Source: Nocardioidaceae bacterium
GTDB taxonomy: Bacteria > Actinomycetota > Actinomycetes > Propionibacteriales > Nocardioidaceae
Reading direction: 5' to 3'
Length of the DNA: 32,384 nucleotides
Assembly (NCBI GenBank): GCA_013361955.1
Contig: JABFXA010000146.1
Span: 1 to 32,384, forward strand
The notes below the pieces were generated by a model. The model saw only the letters and a program-made list of their open reading frames with translations, did no database searches and was not told where the DNA came from. Positions 7,845 to 14,699 of this stretch are shown here, in pieces (position 1 is the stretch's first letter; each line of letters opens with the position of its first letter). Made by a program: the position numbers and the translations under genes.

Positions 7845-8504
7845 TCAGCGGTAGGACAGCAGGTCGCGGTCCGCCTCGAGGTGGGCGTGGTCGTTGAACG
7901 ACACCAGGTTGGTTCCCCAACGACCGGAGTGGACCTTGGTGACGGACGAGTTCACCACGACCCGCGACAGCCGCCGCCACGCGGGCACCCCGCCGTCGAC
8001 GAGGGTCGCGGCCACCCAGGACACCGGGCCGCCGGAGGTGAACACCACGGCGGTGCCCTTCTCGCCGAGCCGCTCGAAGGTGCGGTCGAGGGCGCCGAGC
8101 ACCCGGGCCTGGAACGCCGGGAAGCTCTCCCGGTACTCCGGGTCGTGCTCGCCGGACGACCACCGCTCGATGGTCGCGTGGAACCGGCGGACCCGTTCGT
8201 CGTACGGCTCGTGGTCTCGGTGGTCGAACAGCACGCTGCCGTCGAGGGTGCCGAGGTGGTCGAACTCGTCCCAGCCGGCGTCCTCGACCACGCCGTTGCC
8301 CCAGCCGGCGGCCTCGACGGCGGCGTCGGTGGTCTCCCGGTGCCGGCGCAGCGACCCGCGGACGACGAGGTCGGGGGTGACGCCGCGACCGGCCAGCGAC
8401 GTACCGAGAGCGGCGGACTGCCGGCGGCCGAGGTCGGAGAGCACGTCGTAGTCCGCGGCGCCCCAGGAGGCCTGGCCGTGGCGGACCAGCAGCACCAGGC
8501 TCAT
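7845..8504 (-). CDS. Histidine phosphatase superfamily protein lacking the second His
   Basis: A 219-residue phosphoglycerate-mutase-like protein. The RHG signature is intact (VRHGQASW, Arg8-His9-Gly10) and the RHRET motif (54-58) supplies the phosphate-binding Arg. The second catalytic histidine, normally in a VSHGG-type motif, is replaced: the protein reads VFTSGGPVSW (154-163), with Ser157 at that place. It may still be active with another acid, or may bind rather than cleave phosphate. The ATG overlaps the TGA of the kinase gene by 4 bases (ATGA, 8501-8504). Its place next to a kinase and an ACAD10/11-type dehydrogenase suggests work on a phosphorylated intermediate, which is inference. 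Confidence 0.85.
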   Translation of the reverse strand: MSLVLLVRHGQASWGAADYDVLSDLGRRQSAALGTSLAGRGVTPDLVVRGSLRRHRETTDAAVEAAGWGNGVVEDAGWDEFDHLGTLDGSVLFDHRDHEPYDERVRRFHATIERWSSGEHDPEYRESFPAFQARVLGALDRTFERLGEKGTAVVFTSGGPVSWVAATLVDGGVPAWRRLSRVVVNSSVTKVHSGRWGTNLVSFNDHAHLEADRDLLSYR

Positions 8505-9559
8505 GCGCCGGCCAGCGCCTCGCAGCGCTGCTCGAGGTACCGCACCATCGGCAGGAACCGGGCGTAGGCCTCGTTGTGGGTCTGGCCGTGGTGGTAGCGG
8601 TAGTAGATCTGCTGCGCGATCACGCCGAGCCGGAACAGCCCGAAGACCTCGTAGAACCGCCACTGCTCGGGTGTGACGGTGAGGCCGCGCCGCGCCGTGT
8701 AGTAGTCGACGACCTCTTGCCGGGTGAGCATCCCGGGCAGCTGCGACGGCTGCCGGCGGAAGGCCTGGAACATCTCGTCGTCGTCGGCCTGGATCCAGTA
8801 CGCCATCGCGCCGCTGAGGTCCATCAGCGGGTCGCCGAGGGTGGCCATCTCCCAGTCGAGGACGCCGACCACCTGCAGCGGGTCGTCGGGCGCGAGCACG
8901 ACGTTGTCGAGGCGGAAGTCGTTGTGGATCACGCAGGTGGCGACGTCGGCGGGCTGCTGCACGTCGAGCCAGGCCATCACGCGTTCGTAGTCGCCGACGT
9001 TGTCGGTGCGGGCGCGGCGGAACCGGTCGGACCAGCCGGCGACCTGCCGGGCGACGTAGCCGCTGCCCTTGCCGAGCTCGTCGAGCCCGGCCGCGGCGGG
9101 GTCGACCGCGTGCAGCTCGACGAGGACGTCGACGAACGACCGGCACAGCGTGCGCGCCTGGTCGGCGTCGAGGTCCAGGCCCGGCGGCAGGTCGCGGCGC
9201 AGGATGGTGCCGTCGAGGCGGTCCATCACGTAGAAGTCCGAGCCGATCACGTCGGGGTCGGTGCAGAGCGCGACCATGCCGGCGACGTACGGGAAGACCG
9301 GCGCGAGCCGGGACTGCACGGTGAACTCGCGGGTCATGTCGTGCGCGCTCTTCGCCTTCACTCCGGCCGGCGGGCGGCGCAGGATCAGGTCGCGGCCGGG
9401 CCAGCACAGCAGGTAGGTGAGGTTCGAGGCGCCGCCCGGGTACTGGCGGACCTCGGGGATGCCGTCGGGCACGCCGTCGCCGTGCGCGCGCAGCCAGCCG
9501 GTCATCGCCTCGACGTCGAACGCGTCCTCGTCGCGGACCTCGGTGGTCGGGTCGGTCAC
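8501..9559 (-). CDS. APH-fold kinase, ACAD10/11 kinase-like (LvaA-like)
   Basis: A 352-residue protein of the aminoglycoside phosphotransferase fold. The Brenner-type motif HNDFRLDNV (His212, Asp214, Asn219) and the metal-binding Asp235 of LDWEMATLGDP are present, with PGGASNLTYL (41-50) as the nucleotide loop. It is unlikely to be drug resistance: the GGASNLTY and DWEMATLGDPLMDL blocks are those of the kinase half of ACAD10/ACAD11 and of LvaA, which phosphorylate 4-hydroxyacyl-CoA. The dehydrogenase half is encoded two genes upstream. The start is GTG at 9559, overlapping the SDR stop as GTGA. Substrate assignment is inferred from family and context. Confidence 0.87.
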   Translation of the reverse strand: MTDPTTEVRDEDAFDVEAMTGWLRAHGDGVPDGIPEVRQYPGGASNLTYLLCWPGRDLILRRPPAGVKAKSAHDMTREFTVQSRLAPVFPYVAGMVALCTDPDVIGSDFYVMDRLDGTILRRDLPPGLDLDADQARTLCRSFVDVLVELHAVDPAAAGLDELGKGSGYVARQVAGWSDRFRRARTDNVGDYERVMAWLDVQQPADVATCVIHNDFRLDNVVLAPDDPLQVVGVLDWEMATLGDPLMDLSGAMAYWIQADDDEMFQAFRRQPSQLPGMLTRQEVVDYYTARRGLTVTPEQWRFYEVFGLFRLGVIAQQIYYRYHHGQTHNEAYARFLPMVRYLEQRCEALAGA

Positions 9560-10347
9560 GAGCTGCGCTCCTTCGCGCGCGCCGCGGTGGCGCGCATCTG
9601 GGCGTCGTACGCCGCGCGGTCGCCGAGCTTGAGGGCGTACGCCGCCCGCGCCGGCTCGTCGGGGAGCACCACGTCGAGGCCGCGGTCGAGGCCGTCGAGG
9701 ACCGCGACCGCGATGTCGTCGGCGCTGATCGGGGACTTCTCGACCAGCCGGGTGATCTGCTCGGCGAGGTCGGTGTCGGCGCCGCTCAGGGACGACATCA
9801 GGTTGGTGCGGAAGTACGACGGGCACACCGCGGTGCACCCCACGCCGTACGGCGCGAGCTCGTGCGACATGGTCTCGCTGAACGCCACGACCGCGGCCTT
9901 CACGGCGTTGTAGGAGCCCATGCCGGGCGGGTGCACCAGTCCGGCGAGCGAGGCGGTGTTCACCACCCGGCCGGAGCCCTGGCGCTTCATCATCGGCACG
10001 AAGGTCTGGGTGCCGCGGACCACGCCGAGCAGGTTCACGTCGATGATCCGCTGCCACTCGTCGATCGAGCACAGCTCGAGGCGACCGCCGCCGGCGATGC
10101 CGGCGTTGTTCACCAGCACGTCGAGCCCGCCCCACTCCTGCTCGACCCACGCGCGTGCGGCGTCCCAGTCGGCGTCGGACGTGACGTCGAGGGCGCGCTC
10201 CACCACCGAGTTGTCAGGTCCCTCGGGGGCTCGAGCACCCGCACGACCTGACAAGTCGGCGGAAACGACCCGGGCACCCCGCTCGGCGAAGCGGTCGACG
10301 AGCGCGGCGCCGAGGCCGCTGGCGCCGCCGGTCACGAGCACCCTCAT
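9556..10347 (-). CDS. SDR with an in-frame palindromic insertion
   Basis: A 263-residue classical SDR: TGGASGLG cofactor motif (6-13), NNAG (80-83), Ser133 in TASLAG, and Tyr146/Lys150 in YNAVK. Between the second beta strand (VVSADL) and the next strand (RALDVTS) there are about 15 extra residues (33-47). They are encoded by a near-perfect 44-nt palindrome (10211-10254), so they look like an inserted palindromic element. Overlaps the acyl-CoA dehydrogenase stop (ATGA) upstream and the kinase start (GTGA) downstream. In the lva operon an SDR makes the hydroxyacyl-CoA for the kinase; the same job is possible here. Confidence 0.88.
   Translation of the reverse strand: MRVLVTGGASGLGAALVDRFAERGARVVSADLSGRAGARAPEGPDNSVVERALDVTSDADWDAARAWVEQEWGGLDVLVNNAGIAGGGRLELCSIDEWQRIIDVNLLGVVRGTQTFVPMMKRQGSGRVVNTASLAGLVHPPGMGSYNAVKAAVVAFSETMSHELAPYGVGCTAVCPSYFRTNLMSSLSGADTDLAEQITRLVEKSPISADDIAVAVLDGLDRGLDVVLPDEPARAAYALKLGDRAAYDAQMRATAARAKERSS
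10211..10254. repeat. 44-nt palindrome inside the SDR coding sequence
   Basis: Arms TTGTCAGGTC (10211-10220) and GACCTGACAA (10245-10254) are perfect inverted repeats. The centre (10225-10240) is itself nearly palindromic around TCGA. The element is in frame and encodes SDR residues about 32-46, in a loop after the second strand where other SDRs have little or nothing. Confidence 0.8.
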
Positions 10348-11594
10348 CGCGCGTACTTCGCGAGCTCGAGGCGGGCGATGACGCCGCGGTGCACCTCGTC
10401 GGGGCCGTCGGCCATCCGCAGCGAGCGGGCGCTGACCCAGGCGGCGGCCAACGGCAGCGCCTCGTCGAAGCCGGCCCCGCCGTGCAGCTGCATGGCCAGG
10501 TCGATCACCTGCTGCGCCATGTTCGGCACCACCACCTTGATCTGGCTGACCTCCGCGAGCGCGCCGCGCGGGCCGACGGTGTCGAGCTTCCACGCGGCGT
10601 GCAGCACCAGCAGCCGGGCCTGGTCGATGGCGCTGCGGGCGTCGGCGATGCGTTCGGCGTTGCCGCCGAGCTTCGCGAGCGGCCGGCCGAACGCCGTACG
10701 CTCCAGCGCCCGCTTGCAGGCCCGCTCCAGCGCCATCTCGGCCAGCCCGACCAGCCGCATGCAGTGGTGCACCCGGCCGGGGCCGAGCCGGCCCTGGGCG
10801 ATCTCGAAGGCGCGGCCGGGTCCGAGGAGCACGTTCGACAGCGGCACGCGTACGTCGTCGAAGGACACGATCCCGTGGCCGTGCGGCTCGTCGTGCATCC
10901 CCATCACCGAGAGCATCCGCTCCACGCGGACGCCGGGGGTGTCGCGGGGCACCAGCACCATGGTGTGCCGCGCATGCCGGTCGGCGTCGGGGTCGGAGAG
11001 GCCCATGAACACGAAGATCTTGCAGTCCGGGTGGCCGACACCGGTGGACCACCACTTGCGGCCGTTGACCACCACCTCGTCGCCGTCGACCACCGCGGTG
11101 GCCGCCATGTTGGTGGCGTCGGAGGAGGCCACCTCGGGCTCGGTCATCGTGAACGCGCTGCGGATCCGGGCCTCGAGCAGCGGCTCCAGCCATGTGCGGC
11201 GCTGGTCCTCGGTGCCGTACTTGAGCAGCACCTCCATGTTGCCGGTGTCGGGGGCGTTGCAGTTGAACACGTGGGGCGCGAGCGCGGAGCGGCCGGTGAG
11301 CTCGGCGATCGGCGCGTAGTCGAGGTTGCTCAGCCCCTCGCCGCCGTCGGTGCCGAAGCGAGCGGCGTACTCGCCGGCGTGCTCCTTCGGGAGGAACAGG
11401 TTCCACAGGCCCTGGGCGCGCGCCTTGGCCTGCAGCTCGGCGACCAGCGGCAGCGGTTGCCAGGGGTCGCCGTCCGCGCGGAGCGCCGCCAGGTCGCGGT
11501 GGTACTGCTCCTCGACGGGCTCGATCTCGGTGCTGAGGAAGGTCCGCACCCGCTCGGTGAGGTCCGCGGCCCGCGGCGACGGCGAGAAGTCCAT
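10344..11594 (-). CDS. Acyl-CoA dehydrogenase, ACAD10/11 (LvaC-like) subgroup
   Basis: A 416-residue flavoprotein with all acyl-CoA dehydrogenase blocks: FTMTEPEVASSDATN (about 148-162), WWSTG, RTAFGRPL and LHGGAGFD. Aligning GGAGF with GGNGF of medium-chain dehydrogenase puts Asp396 (ADGPDEVH) at the place of the catalytic Glu in YEGT. That change, with the ADGPDEVH signature, marks the ACAD10/11-like group rather than a plain beta-oxidation enzyme. In ACAD11 and LvaC this domain eliminates phosphate from a 4-phosphoacyl-CoA made by the kinase. It is the first gene of the operon with 4-bp overlaps, and its mRNA is probably leaderless. Confidence 0.9.
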   Translation of the reverse strand: MDFSPSPRAADLTERVRTFLSTEIEPVEEQYHRDLAALRADGDPWQPLPLVAELQAKARAQGLWNLFLPKEHAGEYAARFGTDGGEGLSNLDYAPIAELTGRSALAPHVFNCNAPDTGNMEVLLKYGTEDQRRTWLEPLLEARIRSAFTMTEPEVASSDATNMAATAVVDGDEVVVNGRKWWSTGVGHPDCKIFVFMGLSDPDADRHARHTMVLVPRDTPGVRVERMLSVMGMHDEPHGHGIVSFDDVRVPLSNVLLGPGRAFEIAQGRLGPGRVHHCMRLVGLAEMALERACKRALERTAFGRPLAKLGGNAERIADARSAIDQARLLVLHAAWKLDTVGPRGALAEVSQIKVVVPNMAQQVIDLAMQLHGGAGFDEALPLAAAWVSARSLRMADGPDEVHRGVIARLELAKYAR

Positions 11595-11606
11595 GCCCCG
11601 ACCTTA
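11595..11606 (-). promoter_or_regulatory. Likely leaderless promoter of the ACAD operon
   Basis: On the minus strand TAAGGT (11606-11601) fits the actinobacterial -10 pattern TANNNT and lies 6 bases before the ATG at 11594, so transcription would start at or next to the A of ATG. No ribosome binding site is seen. No convincing -35 box. Confidence 0.45.
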
Positions 11607-11646
11607 GAGGTGGCCGCGCGTGGTTATCGTGGGCCCCAAGCCGGCG

Positions 11647-11664
11647 GCGTGCGTCGGCGCACGC
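11647..11664 (+). other. Perfect hairpin in the lipoprotein gene leader
   Basis: GCGTGCG (11647-11653) and CGCACGC (11658-11664) pair perfectly around a TCGG tetraloop, 22 bases before the lipoprotein ATG. A TATCGT (TANNNT-type -10) lies upstream near 11623. The hairpin could stabilise the mRNA or bind a regulator; role unknown. Confidence 0.4.
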
Positions 11665-11686
11665 GACGCAGAGCAGGGACCCGGAC

Positions 11687-12223
11687 ATGAAGAAGACGTG
11701 GGCGGCGGGGGTGCTGGCTGTTCTGGCGCTGGTGCTGACCGGATGCGGGAACAACGACGACGAGGAGGCCTCGAAGGCCATCTCCGCGTCGATCATGAAG
11801 GAGCAGAAGTCCAGCAGCCAGTCCTCGCAGTTCTTCACGATGGACAAGAAGGACGCCGACTGCATCGGCAACGGCCTGGTCGACAAGATCGGCGTCGACC
11901 AGCTCCGTGAGTACGGCGTGCTCACCAAGGACAACAAGACCAAGGACGACGTCACGAACGTGAAGATGACGACGGCGGACGCCAAGTCCGCCACCGACGT
12001 GCTCTTCACCTGCACCGACGTCGAGAACATGATGCAGAAGGCGATGTCCCGCAGCGGTCAGGTCCCCGCCGAGATGAAGGCCTGCATCAACAAGGTGATG
12101 ACGGAGGAGAACCTCCGCGCCATGTTCGAGAAGATCTTCGCCGGCAAGCAGGACGAGGCGCAGAAGGCGCTGATCCAGCCGATGATGAAGTGCGCGATCG
12201 GCAGCGGTGGCAGCGGGGGCTGA
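11687..12223 (+). CDS. Secreted lipoprotein of unknown function
   Basis: A 178-residue lipoprotein: signal peptide (1-19) with lipobox LTGC, lipidated Cys20, then an acidic linker. The mature part is charged, Lys- and Asp-rich and predicted helical, unlike the Ala/Arg-rich composition around it, and has four cysteines (59, 109, 133, 169) that could form two disulfides outside the cell. It ends in a Gly/Ser tail (GSGGSGG). No enzymatic motif is seen. Divergent from the ACAD operon (92-base gap) and ending 3 bases from the convergent ABC permease stop. Family not recognised; small four-Cys actinobacterial lipoproteins of this layout are common. Confidence 0.8.
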   Translation: MKKTWAAGVLAVLALVLTGCGNNDDEEASKAISASIMKEQKSSSQSSQFFTMDKKDADCIGNGLVDKIGVDQLREYGVLTKDNKTKDDVTNVKMTTADAKSATDVLFTCTDVENMMQKAMSRSGQVPAEMKACINKVMTEENLRAMFEKIFAGKQDEAQKALIQPMMKCAIGSGGSGG

Positions 12224-12226
12224 GCC

Positions 12227-13786
12227 TCAGCTGGCCACGGTGGCGATGACCCGGGCGCGGGTCGCCGGGTCCGTCCACGCGCTCGACGTACGCCACAGCT
12301 TGGTGGCCGACCAGACCACGAACGGCACCGCGAGCAGCAGCGGGGTGGCCCAGCCACCCTGCGAGCTCAGGTTGAACAGCAGGCCGGTGAACGTGGTGGC
12401 CAGCGCCAGCCGCGACGAGTAGCCGACCATCACCAGCGGCGGCGCCGGGGTGGCGCGGGAGCTGCGCAGGTCGACGGCGTACGGGCGGCGCACCGACCAG
12501 CGCAGCGACGTCGCCACCACCTGCAGGGTGACCACCACGGCGGCGGTGAGCACCGCGACCAGCTGCGGCACGGTCGGCAGCCCGGCCCGCAGCGCGGCGA
12601 GCACCAGGGTCACCCCGGTCGCGACCAGCAGGATCTCGGAGAGCACCAGCACCCGTGACCCGAACGCGAGCCGCGGGGACACCGGCAGGCTGTCGCGCCA
12701 GAGCGCGCCGCGGCCGTCGAGGCACCAGGAGTTCACGCCGAACAGCAGCGCCCCGCCCGAGGCGACCAGGCCCGGGAAGATCCCGAGCATGTCCCAGCGG
12801 AACGACCCGCCGATCGCCACCAGGCCCGGGAACAGCGCGAGCACCGCCATCCCGCGCCGCATCGGCACCGAGCGCAGGATGCCCGCACGGTCGGTGCGCA
12901 GCAGCGCGACCAGGTCGGAGGCCGGGTTGCCGCGGGTGGTCCTCGAGGAGCTCTCGACGCGCAGCTCGTCGCGGGCCGGCCGGCGGGCGACGCGCGCCGC
13001 CAGCCAGGCGCCGACGACGACAGCGAGCAGGCCGAGCCAGATCAGCATGCCGACGACACCGCCCCACTGGAGGCCGCCGCCGTTCATGCCGGCGACCACG
13101 CCGACCGCGATCTTCAGCGTCGGGCTGCGGTCCAGCAGCGGCGTGACGTTGTCGGTGAGGATCAGCCCGGCCGCCAGCGCGATGGCGCCGACGGTGAGCA
13201 GCCGGACCATGAGCCGGCCGTGCGGTCCGCGGCGCAGCCACTCCACCGACCAGGCCAGCGCCTGCGCCATCGAGGTCGCGGTGAACAGCCACAGGTAGAC
13301 CGGCAGCAGCGCCAGCGGCAGCGTGCCGCGGGCCCCGACGGCGTACGACGTGGCGCCGAGCACCGCCCAGCACTGCAGCAGCCAGGCGATGTTCAGCGGC
13401 GCCATCAGCAGCGCGCCGAGGTGGTCGGTCGTCGGGCTCACCGGGAACGCCACCGCCTGGTCGCGCGGCAGCAGTTCGCGGCCGCCGCCGGACGTGGCGG
13501 CGGAGACCACCGAGATGATCACCACGCTGACGAACGCCGAGGGCAGCAGGATCAGCACGTCGCGACGGGTCAGGTCGTACTCCGGCACGAACGCCGGCAC
13601 CACCGACACCAGCACGGTGACCAGACCGATGACGCCGAGCGCGATCGGGGCCGCGTGCCGCGCCCGGCCGCGGAGGCCGGCGAGCCGGAACGCGAACAGG
13701 TGCTGCACGTCGGTCATGGCCCGCCGCGACTCGCGTCGCAGGGTCGAGACGTCGAGCTCGTCAGTCGAGGAGGGCGCGGTAGGCAC
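12227..13786 (-). CDS. ABC transporter permease (exporter type)
   Basis: A 519-residue integral membrane protein with roughly ten or more hydrophobic segments in two clusters (about 45-240 and 305-500), separated by an Arg-rich cytoplasmic stretch (RPARDELRVESSSRTTRGNP). It belongs beside the ATPase gene, which it overlaps by 26 bases, and would form the membrane part of an exporter. The start is GTG at 13786, preceded by GGAGG about 10 bases upstream; a later ATG at 13718 would give no overlap but has no ribosome site. Substrate unknown; there is no periplasmic binding protein gene, which fits export rather than import. Confidence 0.8.
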   Translation of the reverse strand: MPTAPSSTDELDVSTLRRESRRAMTDVQHLFAFRLAGLRGRARHAAPIALGVIGLVTVLVSVVPAFVPEYDLTRRDVLILLPSAFVSVVIISVVSAATSGGGRELLPRDQAVAFPVSPTTDHLGALLMAPLNIAWLLQCWAVLGATSYAVGARGTLPLALLPVYLWLFTATSMAQALAWSVEWLRRGPHGRLMVRLLTVGAIALAAGLILTDNVTPLLDRSPTLKIAVGVVAGMNGGGLQWGGVVGMLIWLGLLAVVVGAWLAARVARRPARDELRVESSSRTTRGNPASDLVALLRTDRAGILRSVPMRRGMAVLALFPGLVAIGGSFRWDMLGIFPGLVASGGALLFGVNSWCLDGRGALWRDSLPVSPRLAFGSRVLVLSEILLVATGVTLVLAALRAGLPTVPQLVAVLTAAVVVTLQVVATSLRWSVRRPYAVDLRSSRATPAPPLVMVGYSSRLALATTFTGLLFNLSSQGGWATPLLLAVPFVVWSATKLWRTSSAWTDPATRARVIATVAS

Positions 13787-14561
13787 GGGCCCCGTCCTCC
13801 CCCCTCAGCTCGTCGGCGGGCACCTCGGCGACCGCGGAGCCGCCGCGCAGCACCAGGGCGTGCTGGCAGGCCTGCACCGCGAGGTCGCGCAGGTGCGTGG
13901 AGACCAGCACCGCCGCGCCGCGGGCCCGGGCGTCGGCGATCACGTCCATGGTCGCCTCGACACCGAGCGGGTCGACGCCGTCGAACGGCTCGTCGAGCAG
14001 CAGCACCTTGGGCTGGTGGAACGCCGCGAGGATCACCGACATCCGCCGGCCCATCCCGTGGCTGAACCCCGCGGTCACCCGGTGCGCGGCGCCGCCGAGG
14101 TCGAACCGCTCGATCAGGTCGCGGGCCCGCTCCTCCCACCCGTCGGGGATCCGGCGCAGGCGCGCGGCCAGCTGCAGGTGCTCCCAGGGCGTGGCCCGCG
14201 GCACCAGGCCGCCGACGTCGGGGCAGTAGCCGGTGACCCGCTTGACCTCCAGGGTCTGGGTGCGTACGTCGAGTCCGCCGACCGTCGCGCGGCCGCCGGT
14301 GGCCGGGATCACCCCGGCGAGCACCCGCATGGTCGTCGACTTGCCGGCGCCGTTGCGGCCGAGCAGCGCGGTCGCCGCACCGGGCGCGACCTCCAGGTCG
14401 ATGCCCCGGACCGCGTCGACGGAGCCGAACCGGACCCACAGCCCGGCCACGTCCACGACGCTCGCGGGACTCGCTCCGTCGGCGTGCCCGGAAGGCGGCG
14501 CCGTCCGCTGCGCGGGCGTCGACGCGTGCGTCGACGCGGGACGCTCGGGGGGCTGGGTCAC
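13761..14561 (-). CDS. ABC transporter ATP-binding protein
   Basis: A 266-residue ATPase. Walker A is GRNGAGKST (68-76), the signature loop is FSHGMGRRM (166-174, the SxGM form found in ABC-2 exporters), Walker B is KVLLLDEP (185-192) and the H-loop is STH (221-223). The first 30 residues are Pro/Ala/Thr-rich and probably disordered. I place the start at GTG 14561; the longer frame would translate the palindromic repeat at 14619-14690. It powers the permease encoded downstream with a 26-base overlap. It lies on the same strand as fadB but is separated from it by the repeat, so is probably its own unit. Confidence 0.88.
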   Translation of the reverse strand: MTQPPERPASTHASTPAQRTAPPSGHADGASPASVVDVAGLWVRFGSVDAVRGIDLEVAPGAATALLGRNGAGKSTTMRVLAGVIPATGGRATVGGLDVRTQTLEVKRVTGYCPDVGGLVPRATPWEHLQLAARLRRIPDGWEERARDLIERFDLGGAAHRVTAGFSHGMGRRMSVILAAFHQPKVLLLDEPFDGVDPLGVEATMDVIADARARGAAVLVSTHLRDLAVQACQHALVLRGGSAVAEVPADELRGEDGARAYRALLD

Positions 14562-14618
14562 CGCCCCATGGTCCCCGATTTCCCGGCGGGACACGGCCGA
14601 ACCGGACAAACTGCTCGG

Positions 14619-14690
14619 CCGCTGGTCGAGGTGCGAGCGGGCTACCGCGAGCCTCGAGACCACCCGGGACCGCTCGCACCTCAACCAGCG
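14619..14690. repeat. Stop-adjacent palindromic repeat, copy 2
   Basis: Arms 14620-14640 and 14670-14690 (21 nt) pair at 20 of 21 positions; 29 nt lie between them. The arm nearest fadB, read on its strand, begins CGCTGGTTGAGGTGCGAGCG 9 nt after the fadB stop. The 43 bases at 14619-14661 are identical to 23349-23391. It separates fadB from the ABC ATPase gene and probably ends the fadB transcript. Confidence 0.85.
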
Positions 14691-14699
14691 CGCACTCGG

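Noticed and set aside
8501-9559. Aminoglycoside resistance gene
   Set aside because: The fold is right, but the sequence blocks and the ACAD operon context match the ACAD10/11-LvaA kinase group instead.
13866-14071. Unusual ABC signature FSHGM as a sign of a degraded ATPase
   Set aside because: SxGM variants of the signature are common in ABC-2 type exporters and all other motifs are intact.
14517-14538. GTCGACGCGTGCGTCGAC palindrome in the ATPase N-terminus
   Set aside because: Short GC-rich palindrome in a low-complexity Ala/Thr coding stretch; frequent by chance at this G+C and not repeated elsewhere in the window.
13761-14684. Longer start for the ABC ATPase at 14684
   Set aside because: The extra 41 residues would translate the palindromic repeat and its flank; the GTG at 14561 gives a normal protein.
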